DNA of 64,000 bases from Pseudomonas oryzihabitans (GCF_007665395.1 NZ_VDND01000004.1:235847-299846); one strand, 5' to 3'; counted from the first letter of the stretch, positions 22,462-32,150 are shown. The notes: generated by a model from the sequence alone, not told the origin. Translations and numbers: made by a program.

Positions 22462-23844
22462 CTAGTGGAGGGCGTCGTTGGCCTTGAATTCCACGGTTCG
22501 GCCGCTGACCTTCAGGAAGGCCAGCACGGCCAGCCCCAGCACCATCCAGCAACTGCCGCCGACCTTGGCGTAGACGTCGGCGTTGAACAGCACATAGGCG
22601 AGGATGATGAAGCCGACCAGCGGCACCAGGGCGTACAGCAGCGGCCGACCGGCGCCCCGGTGGTGCCAGGCGACTGCCACATGCAGGAGCAGGAAGGCGG
22701 TCAGCGCACCGAAGTTGCACATGGAGGCCAGCAGATTGATCTGGCCGACGAAGAACAGTCCCAGCACCAGGCTCAGCGCCGCCACCAGCAGGATGGCCCG
22801 CTGGGGCACCCGGGTCTCGGGATGGATCTGGCGCAGGAACTGCGGCAACTGGCGATCACGGGCCATGGCGAACAGCAGGCGCGAGGTGGCGGCCTGGGCT
22901 ACCAGCGCATTGGCGATGGCCGCGCCGATGGCCACCGCCAGGGCGATCACCACCTGCAGCCAGGGCCCGGCGATCAGCCGGCCGATCTCGTAGAAGGCAT
23001 TGTTGGAGGCATCGGCATCGGGGTACTGGATCAGGTTGGGCTGCAGCAGGGCGGCCAGCCAGGTCTGCACCATGAACAGCGCGGCCACCAGGGTCAGGGC
23101 CAGCAGGGTGGCGCGACCCACCACCCGGCTACCGCCGCGGGTTTCCTCGGAAAGGGTGGAGATGGCATCGAAGCCGAGAAAGGACAGCACCGCCACCGAC
23201 AGGGCGCTGAAGATCAGCGGCAGGGAGAATTCCTGGGGGTTGTACAGCGGTTTCAGGCTCCACTCGGCGCCGTTGACGCCGCGGCTGATGGCCAGCGACG
23301 CCAGCACCACGAACACCAGCAGCACCGCCAGCTGACCATAGAGGAACAGGCGGTTGGCGCGGGCGGTGGTCTCGATGCCGCGCAGGTTGACCAGGGTGTT
23401 GAGGCCGACGAAGAAGAGGATCCACAATGGCTGGGGAATGGCCGGGATGACGTTGGCCATGGCGTTGGCGCCGATCACATAGAGCAGGGTGGGCACCAGC
23501 AGGTAGTCGAGCAGGATGGCCCAGCCGGCGAGGAAACCCAGGGCCGGGTGCAGGCCGCGACCGACGTAGGCGTAGACCGAGCCGGCCACCGGGAAGGCGC
23601 GCGACATCTGCTGGTAGCTGACGGCGGTGAACAGCATGGCGATGAAGCCGATCAGGTAGGTGAGGGGCACCATGCCGTGACTGGCGTCGAACACCCCGCC
23701 GAAGATGGAAAAGGGCGCGATGGGTACCATGAACACCAGGCCGTAGATCAGCAGGTCCTTCAACCCGAGCTGGCGCCTGAGTTCCTGGGTGTAGCCGAAG
23801 CGGGCAAGGTCGGCGCTGTCGCCGGACGGAGCGTGCTGGGTCAT
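22462..23844 (-). CDS. APC-superfamily amino acid/amine permease
   Basis: This inner-membrane secondary transporter has 460 residues and about 12 hydrophobic helices. It has the APC opening LGLKDLLIYGLVFMVPIAPFSIFG and the SVYAYVGRGLHPALGFLAGW segment. The FLGFDAISTLSEET motif of helix 6 is also present. It is the first gene of a probable operon with the formamidase. A LuxR-type regulator is divergent across 153 bp. The substrate is unknown; the amidase neighbour hints at an amide or amine. Confidence 0.88.
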   Translation of the reverse strand: MTQHAPSGDSADLARFGYTQELRRQLGLKDLLIYGLVFMVPIAPFSIFGGVFDASHGMVPLTYLIGFIAMLFTAVSYQQMSRAFPVAGSVYAYVGRGLHPALGFLAGWAILLDYLLVPTLLYVIGANAMANVIPAIPQPLWILFFVGLNTLVNLRGIETTARANRLFLYGQLAVLLVFVVLASLAISRGVNGAEWSLKPLYNPQEFSLPLIFSALSVAVLSFLGFDAISTLSEETRGGSRVVGRATLLALTLVAALFMVQTWLAALLQPNLIQYPDADASNNAFYEIGRLIAGPWLQVVIALAVAIGAAIANALVAQAATSRLLFAMARDRQLPQFLRQIHPETRVPQRAILLVAALSLVLGLFFVGQINLLASMCNFGALTAFLLLHVAVAWHHRGAGRPLLYALVPLVGFIILAYVLFNADVYAKVGGSCWMVLGLAVLAFLKVSGRTVEFKANDALH

Positions 23845-23997
23845 GGCGGTTTCCTCGAAGGGGCGGGGGTGAACCCGACTCTAGGCCAGGGCGGGCGAGG
23901 GCCCTATCCACAAAAGTGCTAGGTTTGCGCTCGCTAGCGGGCGACTGGCAGAGCCTTTGCTTCCTTTCCTCATCGCGACCCCAGGGGGAACTCCAAG

Positions 23998-24762
23998 ATG
24001 CATGCCGATCTGGTCACCTTCAGCAGTCGGCTCGCCGGACTGGCCAGCCTCGATGCCTGCCTGGACGCCGTGCAGGAAACCGCCGACGGCCTGGGCTGCA
24101 AGGCGCTGATCTACGACTATGCGCCGGTGCCGCTGAGTCACGAGGGGGTGCTCATCACGCCCTCGGTATTCAAGGTACGCAATGCCCCGGCGGACATGCA
24201 GGCCTTCTGGTGCGAGCGCGGCTACTACCAGATCGATCCGGTGCAGCAGTGCGCCAGCCGCCGCGCCGCGCCCTTCGTCTGGTCGTTTCGCAGCGAAACC
24301 CGCAACGCCCTGCGGGAGTACCTGGGGGACAGCCATCGCCCGGTCACCTGCTATGTCCGTGACAGCGGCCTGGCCACCGGGGTGACGGTGCCGCTGCACC
24401 TGCCCGGTGGGGCCTTCGCCACCCTCACTGGCATCCTCGATGCCGACGCCCGCGACGCCGAGGCCGCCGGCGAGGCCTGCCTGGGCGCCTTCCTGGTGCT
24501 GGCCCATGCCTTCCAGGCCCGCGCCGACGAACTGCTGGCCCCGGCCGAGCGCCGCTGTGGCCAGGTCCGCCTGACGCCGCGCGAGCGCGAATGCCTGCAG
24601 TATTCGGCCAAGGGCCTGACCGCCAAGCGCATCGCCGCCACGCTCAACAGATCCACCGCCACGGTCAACCTGCACCTCAATTCCGCCGCCCGCAAACTGG
24701 GGGCGCGCAATAGAGTGGAGGCGGTGGTGCGGGGGCTGCACTATCGGCTGGTCGAAGTCTGA
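23998..24762 (+). CDS. LuxR solo regulator with autoinducer-binding domain
   Basis: This 254-residue regulator has an N-terminal autoinducer-binding-type domain (about 15-165). Family-typical residues are W71, Y76/Y77, D80-P81 and W95 in [15 protein letters not shown]...PFVW. A C-terminal GerE/LuxR helix-turn-helix follows ([21 protein letters not shown]..., about 197-245). No luxI-type synthase exists in the window, so it is a LuxR solo that may sense a foreign or plant-derived signal. It is divergent from the permease-formamidase pair, its likely target. ATG 23998 fits; GGGGGAAC upstream is a plausible ribosome site. Confidence 0.87.
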   Translation: MHADLVTFSSRLAGLASLDACLDAVQETADGLGCKALIYDYAPVPLSHEGVLITPSVFKVRNAPADMQAFWCERGYYQIDPVQQCASRRAAPFVWSFRSETRNALREYLGDSHRPVTCYVRDSGLATGVTVPLHLPGGAFATLTGILDADARDAEAAGEACLGAFLVLAHAFQARADELLAPAERRCGQVRLTPRERECLQYSAKGLTAKRIAATLNRSTATVNLHLNSAARKLGARNRVEAVVRGLHYRLVEV

Positions 24763-24850
24763 GCGACCTGGCCATATCCGTGGGGTGATCGACCTTGCGA
24801 CCCAGGCGCGGCGCGCCGACACTGGGGCTTCACTTCCCAAGGAATGCCCC

Positions 24851-25321
24851 ATGAGCGCTGCCCGCCCCCCGCTACCGCCCTTCACCCTGGACACCGCCCG
24901 GCAAAAGGTCCGCGCCGCCGAAGACGGCTGGAACGGCCGCGATCCGGCCAAGGTGGCACTGGCTTATACCGCCGATAGTCGCTGGCGCAACCGCGCGGAA
25001 TTCTTCCAGGGCCGCGCCGCCATCGAGGCCTTCCTCACCCGCAAGTGGCACCGCGAACACGAATACCGGCTGATCAAGGAACTCTGGGCCTTCAGCGAGG
25101 CACGCATCGCCGTGCGTTTCGCCTACGAATGGCAGGACGAGAACGGCCAGTGGTACCGCTCCTACGGCAACGAGAACTGGTATTTCGACGACCAGGGTCT
25201 GATGGCCGAACGTCACGCCAGCATCAACGACCTGCCGATCAGCGAAACCGAGCGGCTGTTTCTCTGGCCCCACGGTCGGCGGCCGGACGATCATCCGGGG
25301 TTGAGCGAGCTGGGGTTGTGA
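24851..25321 (+). CDS. DUF1348 (NTF2-like) protein
   Basis: This 156-residue cytosolic protein of the DUF1348 family has an NTF2-like cone fold. Characteristic segments are [21 protein letters not shown], the [10 protein letters not shown] loop, [20 protein letters not shown] and [12 protein letters not shown]. No enzymatic activity is established for the family that I can name. ATG 24851 follows AAGGA. It is 88 bp downstream of the LuxR solo and could be co-transcribed with it. Confidence 0.85.
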   Translation: MSAARPPLPPFTLDTARQKVRAAEDGWNGRDPAKVALAYTADSRWRNRAEFFQGRAAIEAFLTRKWHREHEYRLIKELWAFSEARIAVRFAYEWQDENGQWYRSYGNENWYFDDQGLMAERHASINDLPISETERLFLWPHGRRPDDHPGLSELGL

Positions 25322-25328
25322 GAAAGGT

Positions 25329-25520
25329 GTAGGTTGGGTTGAGCGCAGCGAAGCCCAACGTTACCAGGTCGACGGCGACGTGCCGGTCTGATTTCCGGTT
25401 GCCCTAGTGGGTGTTTCAGGCGAGCGCGCCAGCCTTGGCGAGGGATTGTTGTCTGCGACCCAGGCCGCCCGCATCAGAGCACCTTCCGTTGGACTTCGCT
25501 GCGCTCAGCCCAACCTACCC
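25329..25520. repeat. Two half-palindromes of the GTAGGTTGGGTTGAG family
   Basis: The 313-bp gap before glutaminase carries GTAGGTTGGGTTGAGCGC... (25329-25359) and the inverted form CGTTGGACTTCGCTGCGC... (25488-25520), 130 bp apart. The rest of the gap shows no gene. Confidence 0.75.
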
Positions 25521-25634
25521 CAGCGCCGCTACGCCCGAAACGCTGCTGCCTTCGATAAGGCCAGCGGCAGCCGGGTCTCGCCTGAGGCTGCTACGCCCCC
25601 TACACTTGGCGCCCCCGCCCGCTTCGGATTCGCC

Positions 25635-26576
25635 ATGCCAGAGCCCTTCGACCGCCAGCAACTGCAACCGCTGCTCGACCGCATCGCCGCCGCCGCGCCG
25701 CGCCATTTCGGCGAAGGCAAGGTGGCCGACTACATACCGGCGCTAGCCGAGGTGGCGCCGGATCAGTTCGGCATCGCGGTATGCGACGTCAAGGGCCAGG
25801 TCTGGCAGGCGGGAGCGGCCGATACGCCGTTTTCCATCCAGTCCATCTCCAAGGTGCTCAACCTGGTGATCGCCATGCAGCGCCTGGACGAGGCGGACAT
25901 CTGGACCCGCGTCGGCCGCGAGCCTTCCGGGCAGGCCTTCAATTCCATGGTGCAGCTGGAAGGCGAGCAGGGCATCCCGCGCAATCCCTTCATCAATGCC
26001 GGCGCCGTGCTGGTCTGCGAATTGCTGGTGTCGCGCATCATGTCCATCCATTGGATGATGCGCGAACAGGCGCGGCGCCTGGCCGGGAACCCGGCGCTCA
26101 ACTTCGACGACCGGGTGGCCCGCTCGGAGATGGAGCACAAGGCGCGCAACGCCGCCCTGGCCTATCTGATGAAGGCCTATGGCAATCTGCACAGCGAGGT
26201 CGATGACGTCCTCGACGTCTATTTCCACGGCTGCGCCCTGGCCATGAGCTGCGTCGACGTGGCCCGTGCCTTCGCCTTCCTGGCCAACGGCGGCATCAAC
26301 CCCCAGGACGGCCAGGCCGTGGTGACGCCCCAGCAGACCCGCCAGCTCAATGCCCTGCTGCTGACCTGCGGCCTCTACGATGCGGCCGGCGACTTCGCCT
26401 GGCGCGTTGGCCTGCCGGGCAAGAGCGGGGTAGGGGGCGGCATCGTCGCCATCGTGCCAGGACAACTGAGCCTCTGTGTCTGGTCGCCGCGGCTGGACAG
26501 CTACGGCAACTCGGTGGCCGGCCTGCGCGCCCTGGAGACGCTGGTGGAAGGGCTGGGCGTGGCGCCACTGGGCTAG
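25635..26576 (+). CDS. glsA: Glutaminase
   Basis: This serine-dependent glutaminase, of the beta-lactamase-like fold, hydrolyses glutamine to glutamate and ammonia. The 313-residue product has the catalytic SxxK motif in FSIQSISK (S70, K73). Conserved blocks are PSGQAFNSMVQLE, PRNPFINAGAVLV and GLPGKSGVGGGI. ATG 25635 (MPEPFDRQQLQPLL) fits the usual length of ~305; the frame is open far upstream through repeat sequence. The ribosome site is weak. The gene stands alone. Confidence 0.93.
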   Translation: MPEPFDRQQLQPLLDRIAAAAPRHFGEGKVADYIPALAEVAPDQFGIAVCDVKGQVWQAGAADTPFSIQSISKVLNLVIAMQRLDEADIWTRVGREPSGQAFNSMVQLEGEQGIPRNPFINAGAVLVCELLVSRIMSIHWMMREQARRLAGNPALNFDDRVARSEMEHKARNAALAYLMKAYGNLHSEVDDVLDVYFHGCALAMSCVDVARAFAFLANGGINPQDGQAVVTPQQTRQLNALLLTCGLYDAAGDFAWRVGLPGKSGVGGGIVAIVPGQLSLCVWSPRLDSYGNSVAGLRALETLVEGLGVAPLG

Positions 26577-26724
26577 CCGGACCTCGTAGCTGCAAGCGCG
26601 AGCGCTCCGTCGAGCGGGGCGGCAGCGCTGCTCCTCGCGCCGGGGCGCCGCGCAGCGCCTGTGCTCTGGCTTCGTCAAGGCCTCTGGGACGCTGCTTTCC
26701 GTCGCCGAGCGGGGCGTTTTGACC

Positions 26725-26750
26725 TCAAGATTGTCTGACGTCTGCCGATA
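26725..26750 (+). promoter_or_regulatory. Sigma-28 (FliA) promoter of the chemoreceptor gene
   Basis: TCAAG (26725-26729), a 14-base gap and GCCGATA (26744-26750) match the flagellar sigma factor consensus (TAAAG...GCCGATAA) in both elements and spacing. It lies 58 bp upstream of the methyl-accepting chemotaxis gene start. Confidence 0.8.
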
Positions 26751-26808
26751 GCGCTCGGATACCCGTGCAGCTTCTTGACCCTTGAGCGCTCTAATAGAGG
26801 ACGCCGCT

Positions 26809-28752
26809 ATGACTAGGTGGTTTGGCAACGTTTCCGTAGGCAAGAAGTTGGCGCTGGGTTTCAGCGCGGTGCTGCTGCTCTGCCTGGCCCTGGGCCTGGT
26901 CGGCTGGAGCGCCATCGGCAAGCTGTCCTGGCGCATGGACGTCATGGGCAAGGTCAACGTCCTTCAGCAGGAGGTCTCGGCCCTGGGGCTGGATCACGCC
27001 GAATACCTGCGAAGCGTCGGCGAGCCGGAAAAGGCGCAGGCGGTGCAGGCGACGCTCAAGCGCATCGACGCCGGCTACGCCGCCTTGGACGCCGTGATGA
27101 CCAAGCCGGTGAATCGCGAGATTCTCGAACGCTTCGCCAAGGCGGTGACCGAGTACCGGGACAAGTTCAAGCTCACCGAAGACAGCTATCGCGCCAGCGG
27201 CAGCCGCCAGAGCGGCGGCGGCGCCCGCGCCTTGCTGGGCAAGAATGCCGATGCGGCGACGCAGGTGCTGGAGGGCTTGCAGAAGGAATTGCTGGCGGAC
27301 ACCGCGGCCGATCTCGAGACCCGGTTCCAGCGCAGCCAGAGCCTCGCCCTGCTCAAGGAGCAATTCCAGCGGGCGCGCTTTGAAACCCGCGGCTACACCT
27401 ACAGTGGCGAGCCCAAGTTCTTCCAGAAGGCCGTCGAGCAGGTCGAGCTGGCTATCACCGGCCTGGGTGGCCTCGGCGCGGCATTCGGCAGCCTGGACCG
27501 CGACGCCATCGGCCAGCTCGACACCTACCTGAAGGGCTACCGGGCAGCCCTGGACGTCAACCAGGCGGCGCTGCTGAAGATCGCCCAGGCCACCGAGGCC
27601 TTGACCGCCAGCGATCAGGGCCTGCTCAAGCTGAGCAACGCGCTCTACGACTCCCAGATGGTGCTGCGCGGTCAGGACATCCAGCAAGCCTCCTGGTGGC
27701 TGGTCGGCTGCCTGCTCGCCGCCCTCGCCATCGGCATCGCCGCGGCCTGGACGATCAATCGCCAGATCGTCCCCGCCCTGCGCCAGGTGGTGCAGGATGT
27801 CGCCCAATTGGGCCAGGGCGATCTCACCGAACGTCGATATGACCGCCGCCAGGACGAGATCGGCCAGCTGCAGCAAAGCCTGAACCGGACCACGGCCGGC
27901 CTGCGTGGCCTGATCGGCCACATCGGCGAGGGCGCCGCCCAGGTCGCCAGCTCCAGCGAAGAATTGTCGGCCATCACCGACACCAGTCTGCGTGGCACCC
28001 AGGAGCAGAAACGCGAAATCGAGCGAGTCGCCACCGCTATGCACCAGATGGCCACCTCGGTGCAGGACGTGGCCCGCAATGCGGTGCAGACCGCGGAGGC
28101 GGTGGACAGCGCCGTGCGGCATGCCAGCCAGGGTAGTCAGGTAGTCAGGCAGACCGTCCAGCAGATCGACCAGCTGTCCACCGAGGTGGAGCAGGCGGCC
28201 CAGGCGATGAGCCAGCTGGAGGCGGAAAGCGGCAAGATCGGCAACGTGCTGGACGTCATCAAGTCCGTCGCGGAGCAAACCAACCTCCTGGCGCTCAACG
28301 CGGCCATCGAGGCGGCGCGGGCGGGTGAGGCCGGGCGTGGCTTTGCCGTCGTTGCCGACGAGGTTCGCGCCCTGGCCCAGCGGACCCAGCAGTCCACCCA
28401 GGAGATCCAGCAACTGGTCGAGGCCTTGCAAAGCGGGACCCTGACCGTGGTCGAGCGGATGAGCGCCAGCCGCAACCTGACCACCAACAGCGTCACCCTG
28501 ATCCGCGACACCGGCGCGGCGCTCGACCATATCTGCGCGGGTATCGCCGGGGTCCAGGCCATGACGCAGCAGATCGCCACCGCCGCCGAGCAGCAGAGCT
28601 CGGTCGCCGGCGAGGTCAATCGCAGCGTCCTGAACGTGCGCGAAATCGCCGATCAGGCGGCAACCTCCAGCGTCCAGACCAACCAGGCTTCCGCCGATCT
28701 CGCCCGGCTCGGCCAGGGGCTGCAGGCGCAACTGCAGCACTTCCACGTCTGA
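26809..28752 (+). CDS. Methyl-accepting chemotaxis protein
   Basis: This inner-membrane chemoreceptor feeds CheA/CheW signalling. The 647-residue product has a first helix at ~14-33, an all-helical periplasmic sensor of about 260 residues, a second helix at ~296-315 and a HAMP linker. A coiled-coil signalling domain follows with the hairpin tip [19 protein letters not shown] (~489-507). The sensor's size and helical content suggest a helical bimodular domain, as in receptors for organic acids; the ligand is not known. ATG 26809 follows AGAGG; an ATG 27 bases upstream is rejected. A FliA-type promoter lies upstream. Confidence 0.93.
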   Translation: MTRWFGNVSVGKKLALGFSAVLLLCLALGLVGWSAIGKLSWRMDVMGKVNVLQQEVSALGLDHAEYLRSVGEPEKAQAVQATLKRIDAGYAALDAVMTKPVNREILERFAKAVTEYRDKFKLTEDSYRASGSRQSGGGARALLGKNADAATQVLEGLQKELLADTAADLETRFQRSQSLALLKEQFQRARFETRGYTYSGEPKFFQKAVEQVELAITGLGGLGAAFGSLDRDAIGQLDTYLKGYRAALDVNQAALLKIAQATEALTASDQGLLKLSNALYDSQMVLRGQDIQQASWWLVGCLLAALAIGIAAAWTINRQIVPALRQVVQDVAQLGQGDLTERRYDRRQDEIGQLQQSLNRTTAGLRGLIGHIGEGAAQVASSSEELSAITDTSLRGTQEQKREIERVATAMHQMATSVQDVARNAVQTAEAVDSAVRHASQGSQVVRQTVQQIDQLSTEVEQAAQAMSQLEAESGKIGNVLDVIKSVAEQTNLLALNAAIEAARAGEAGRGFAVVADEVRALAQRTQQSTQEIQQLVEALQSGTLTVVERMSASRNLTTNSVTLIRDTGAALDHICAGIAGVQAMTQQIATAAEQQSSVAGEVNRSVLNVREIADQAATSSVQTNQASADLARLGQGLQAQLQHFHV

Positions 28753-28917
28753 CCGCGACGAGCGCGTCCGTCCTCGGGCGTTCCAGGACGCTGGCCGAAC
28801 CCCCGGTCGGGTGACGGCCAGGCCATTCCCGGCGCCGTTGGACGGCCGCGCCGGTCGCCGCGGCACCTGCGGTCCGCGTAACGCTCAGCCCCGTGCCGTC
28901 CCGCCGACAGCGCTGGG

Positions 28918-29799
28918 CTAGTAGGCCATGGACAGGCTCAGGGTTACCTGGGGCACCACGCCGTCGGTTTCGCCCTCGGGCCCGCTCAGTTCGCGCAGGG
29001 CGCCGTCGCGATAGAGCGCCAGGGCCTCGGCGCGGGCGCTCCAGCGGGTCTCGCCCCAGCGGAATGGCTGCTCCAGGGCCAGGCCGGTGCGCGCATAGAG
29101 GCGGTCGCCGGACTCCGGTCCGTAGAAACCCTTCCAGCCCACCCCCAGGGCGCTGGGGAAACTCAGGCGCAGGCCAGCAGGGGTGAGATCCAGCCCCGGC
29201 TCCAGGCTGCCCTGGGTATAGAGGCCACTGTCGCCCTGGGTGCGGGTGGTCAGCGCCAGGCCCGGCCGCCAGGCGCCGAAGCCGGTCTCGGCCTGGTAGG
29301 CCAGGGTCAGGCTGGCCTCCTGGGTGGTGGCGGCGACATCGTTGGGGCTGGTCTTGACCGTATAGACGACGCCGATCCGCAGGCCCTCCGCCGGGGATAC
29401 CACTAGGCCCAGCAGGTTGTTGCTCTCGTACCAGCGTCGCGGGCTGACCCTTTCGTCGCTGGAGGGGGTATGGAAGCCATTGCTGCTGCTGAACACTAGC
29501 CAGGCATCGGCCGCGCCGTCAGCCCTCTGGTGCAGGTCCAGGGCGAAGCCCGCCTGGGCGTGCAAGGGAATGCGGTCGAGGCTGGCCGCGTCGTCATCGT
29601 AGTTGCCTCGGGAGAAGTCGCCATTGCGGGCATCGAGGCCGAGCAGCGGGTGGAAGCGCCCGGACGCTTCGCTGACCTCCACGCTACCCAGGGCGGCGTC
29701 CTCGCTATCGATGGAGGGTACGCTGCGTGGCGCGGCGCTGATTGCCGCCGAGGACAGCAGCCCACTGGCGACCGCGGTAGCGAACAGAAGGGGGCGCAT
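28918..29799 (-). CDS. Predicted outer-membrane beta-barrel protein, unknown function
   Basis: I do not recognise this family. The 293-residue product starts with a Sec signal peptide (MRPLLFATAVASGLLSSAAIS-AAP). It has many alternating polar/hydrophobic strands and ends in VTLSLSMAY; a terminal aromatic is usual for outer-membrane barrels. It reads as a small transporter or OMP_b-brl-like protein. A merR-family gene lies 94 bp upstream on the same strand, so the two may be co-transcribed. Confidence 0.7.
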   Translation of the reverse strand: MRPLLFATAVASGLLSSAAISAAPRSVPSIDSEDAALGSVEVSEASGRFHPLLGLDARNGDFSRGNYDDDAASLDRIPLHAQAGFALDLHQRADGAADAWLVFSSSNGFHTPSSDERVSPRRWYESNNLLGLVVSPAEGLRIGVVYTVKTSPNDVAATTQEASLTLAYQAETGFGAWRPGLALTTRTQGDSGLYTQGSLEPGLDLTPAGLRLSFPSALGVGWKGFYGPESGDRLYARTGLALEQPFRWGETRWSARAEALALYRDGALRELSGPEGETDGVVPQVTLSLSMAY

Positions 29800-29893
29800 G
29801 ACGGTGTCCTCGGCAGGGTGCCCGAGCCGTGCTGGCCAGACCGACCCAAGGCTGGGACCGGTAGGCGGCGGCGCCGTTCCTCGCCCGCCCCCC

Positions 29894-30271
29894 TCAGGCC
29901 GAAGCGGCCTCGCTGTCGCGCAGCATCTGCAGCAACCGGGCGCGCCGGCCTTCCAGTTCGTCGATCTGCCGCTCCAGCGTCCGTAGCCGCTCGCGCTGGG
30001 CCGCCGAGGTTTCCGGACAGGCCTGGGCGCCCTCGATCAGCCGCATGCAGTCGGGAAAGCGGCGGATCTCCGCCAGGCTGAAGCCGGCGCCGAGCAGTCG
30101 CTGCAACTGCCGGACCTGCGCCACGGCACTGGCCGGGAACTGGCGATAGCCGTTGGCGCCGCGCCCCGCCAGCAGCACGCCCTGGGCCTCGTAGTGACGA
30201 AGCGAGCGCACGCTGACTCCGGTCGCGGCGGCGAGTTGACCGATGCTGAGCGAAGGCGCGGGTGCGGTCAT
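29894..30271 (-). CDS. MerR-family transcriptional regulator
   Basis: This 125-residue regulator has the N-terminal winged helix LSIGQLAAATGVSVRSLRHYEAQGVL (about 8-33), then GYRQF and an alpha-helical dimerisation coiled coil (~83-118). A single Cys pair-like feature (C77 in PDCM and C86 in AQACPE) is present, but no clear metal-binding motif, so the inducer is unknown. ATG 30271 is chosen because the conserved domain starts a few residues later. It is divergent from a two-gene hydrolase operon with a MerR-type operator between them. Confidence 0.88.
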   Translation of the reverse strand: MTAPAPSLSIGQLAAATGVSVRSLRHYEAQGVLLAGRGANGYRQFPASAVAQVRQLQRLLGAGFSLAEIRRFPDCMRLIEGAQACPETSAAQRERLRTLERQIDELEGRRARLLQMLRDSEAASA

Positions 30272-30330
30272 GGCGAAGATCCGAAGCGTCTGGAAGCGGA
30301 AGGGCACCACTATCTCATGCCGGGCGGGGC

Positions 30331-30352
30331 TTGACCCTGACATTGGTGTCAG
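30331..30352 (+). promoter_or_regulatory. MerR-type operator overlapping a promoter
   Basis: A TTGACC -35 element (30331-30336) is followed at once by the dyad CTGAC-ATTGGT-GTCAG (30337-30352). That is where MerR regulators bind in an over-long spacer. The -10 region is poorly conserved. It faces the hydrolase operon, 39 bp upstream of its start. Confidence 0.6.
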
Positions 30353-30390
30353 CCTCGAGGCTGGCGGCTCCCCCTGATTGGAGACCTGCC

Positions 30391-31281
30391 ATGAGACCTG
30401 TCCGCCTGCTGTCCTTGCTCCTGTTGCTGAGTCTGACCAGTCCGGCCACCGAGGCCCGCGAATGGCGGGTGGCCGCTCCCGACGGGGTGGAGCTGGCGAT
30501 CCAGGAACAGGGCGATCCCAGGGGCGTGCCTCTCATCTTCATCCATGGCCTGCTGGGTAGTCGGTTGAACTGGGAGGCCCAGCTTGCCAGCCCCGCGTTG
30601 CGCCGCTTCCGCTTGATCACCTACGACCTGCGCGGCCATGGCCTGTCCGGCAAGCCGGTCGGGGCTGCGCCCTACCGCGAGGGACGGCGCTGGGCCGATG
30701 ACTTGGCGACCGTCATTGCCACCACCGGGGCCCATCGCCCGGTGTTGGTGGGCTGGTCGCTGGGTGCCACGGTGATCTCCAACTACCTGGCTCAGCATGG
30801 CGATGCCGAGATCGCTGGCGCGGTCTACGTGGATGGCGTCATCGAATTGGCCTCGGAGCAGATCGTGCCGCACCCCGAGGTCTATCGGGATCTCGTCTCC
30901 CCTGATCTGCGCACCCATCTGGACGCCATCCGTACCTTTCTTACCCTGTGCTTCGCCACCCCACCCGCGCCTGAGCTGTTCCAGCGGCTGTACGCCAGCG
31001 CCGCCATGGCCTCCTGGGACATGCAGAGCGCCGTGCAGGGGCAGGATGTGGCGGCCGCCAAGGGGCTCGGCGGAGCGCGCGTGCCGCTCTGGCTGCTCTA
31101 TGGTGAAAAGGACGCCCTGGTGCGGCCCGAGGCCTCCATCGCCCGCGCCCTGGCGCTGAATCCGCGTATCACGGTCACAGGCTACGCTGCGTCCGGGCAT
31201 GCACCCTTCCTGGAAGAGGCGCCGCGCTTCAATCGTGATCTCGCCGCCTTCGTCGATCGTCTGGAGCATCCCCAGCCATGA
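30391..31281 (+). CDS. Exported alpha/beta hydrolase
   Basis: This 296-residue alpha/beta-fold hydrolase has an N-terminal signal peptide (hydrophobic 5-18, TEA-RE) and is probably periplasmic. The oxyanion region is IHGLLGS (51-57), the nucleophile S123 lies in GWSLGA, the acid is in LLYGEKDALV and the His is in SGHAPFLEEAP. Natural substrates are unknown (ester, lactone or peroxide-type chemistry possible). ATG 30391 has GGAG 7 bases upstream. The stop overlaps the next gene's start (ATGA), forming a two-gene operon likely controlled by the divergent MerR protein. Confidence 0.85.
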   Translation: MRPVRLLSLLLLLSLTSPATEAREWRVAAPDGVELAIQEQGDPRGVPLIFIHGLLGSRLNWEAQLASPALRRFRLITYDLRGHGLSGKPVGAAPYREGRRWADDLATVIATTGAHRPVLVGWSLGATVISNYLAQHGDAEIAGAVYVDGVIELASEQIVPHPEVYRDLVSPDLRTHLDAIRTFLTLCFATPPAPELFQRLYASAAMASWDMQSAVQGQDVAAAKGLGGARVPLWLLYGEKDALVRPEASIARALALNPRITVTGYAASGHAPFLEEAPRFNRDLAAFVDRLEHPQP

Positions 31282-32150
31282 ATGCCTTCCCCGGTTTCTC
31301 CCCGCTCAGCCAGGACACGGCCTCGGCCACCTTTAGGGGCGTGGTCGGTGGCCAGGGTCCGACGGTCCTGCTGCTGCACGGCTATCCGCAGACGCACCTG
31401 GCCTGGCGCCACATCGCGCCGGTGCTGGCCCGGCACTATCGGGTGGTGGTGCCCGACGTGCCGGGCTATGGCGCCAGTCGCCAGCTCGACCGCCGCTCGC
31501 GCTGGACCAAGCGGCGGGTGGCGGCGGCCCTGGTCGAGCTGATGGATGCACTCGGCCAGCCGCGCTTCGTGGTGGTCGGCCACGACCGGGGCGCCCGGGT
31601 CGGCTATCGCCTGGCGCTGGACCACCCCGCGCGCGTCGAGCGCTATGCCTCCCTCACCGTGGTGCCCACGCCTGAGGTCTGGCAGGCCTTCGACCGCGAG
31701 CGCAGCCTGGCGAATTTCCACTGGATCTTTCTCGCCCAGCCGGCGGACCTGCCCGAGCGGCTGCTGGCGGCCGCTCCCGAGGCCTTTCTCGATCTGGCCC
31801 TGGGGCGCCTGGCTGGTGGCCTGGAACGGGTCGAGCCCCAGGCCCTGGCCGCCTATCGCCAAGCCTTTCGCGATCCGGCGGTGCGCCAGGCCATCTGCGA
31901 GGATTACCGCGCGGGCGCGGAGGAAGACCTGGCCGACGATCTCGCCGACCAGGCCCGGGGCCATCTGGTGCAGTGCCCGCTGCTGGTGCTCTGGCCGGCG
32001 ACCCAGGCCGGCGGGGAAACGCCGCTGGCCATCTGGCGCCGCTGGGCCCGCGACGTGCGTGGCTCGGCCCTGTCGGGTGGTCACCTGCAACCGGAGGAGT
32101 CACCCGCGGAGGTGTTGGCGGCGCTGCTGCCCTTTCTCGCCGGCCGCTAG
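31278..32150 (+). CDS. Alpha/beta hydrolase with Asp nucleophile (dehalogenase/epoxide hydrolase-like)
   Basis: This 290-residue cytosolic alpha/beta hydrolase has [14 protein letters not shown] (the HGYP oxyanion element). The nucleophile position is Asp (GHDRGAR, D103) instead of Ser. Asp nucleophiles mark haloacetate dehalogenases and epoxide hydrolases. The catalytic His is probably in SGGHLQPEE. It overlaps the preceding hydrolase by 4 bp (ATGA) and the convergent cardiolipin synthase by 4 bp. Whether it dehalogenates or opens epoxides cannot be read from the sequence. Confidence 0.85.
   Translation: MNAFPGFSPLSQDTASATFRGVVGGQGPTVLLLHGYPQTHLAWRHIAPVLARHYRVVVPDVPGYGASRQLDRRSRWTKRRVAAALVELMDALGQPRFVVVGHDRGARVGYRLALDHPARVERYASLTVVPTPEVWQAFDRERSLANFHWIFLAQPADLPERLLAAAPEAFLDLALGRLAGGLERVEPQALAAYRQAFRDPAVRQAICEDYRAGAEEDLADDLADQARGHLVQCPLLVLWPATQAGGETPLAIWRRWARDVRGSALSGGHLQPEESPAEVLAALLPFLAGR

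Noticed and set aside
23845..24850. A luxI autoinducer synthase next to the LuxR solo
   Set aside because: No frame with LuxI motifs exists in the window; the downstream frame is a DUF1348 protein.
26791..28866. 691-codon frame opposite the chemoreceptor
   Set aside because: Shadow frame; the plus strand has clear HAMP and signalling motifs.
28753..28917. Gap after the chemoreceptor gene
   Set aside because: No frame, hairpin with T run, or repeat was recognised.
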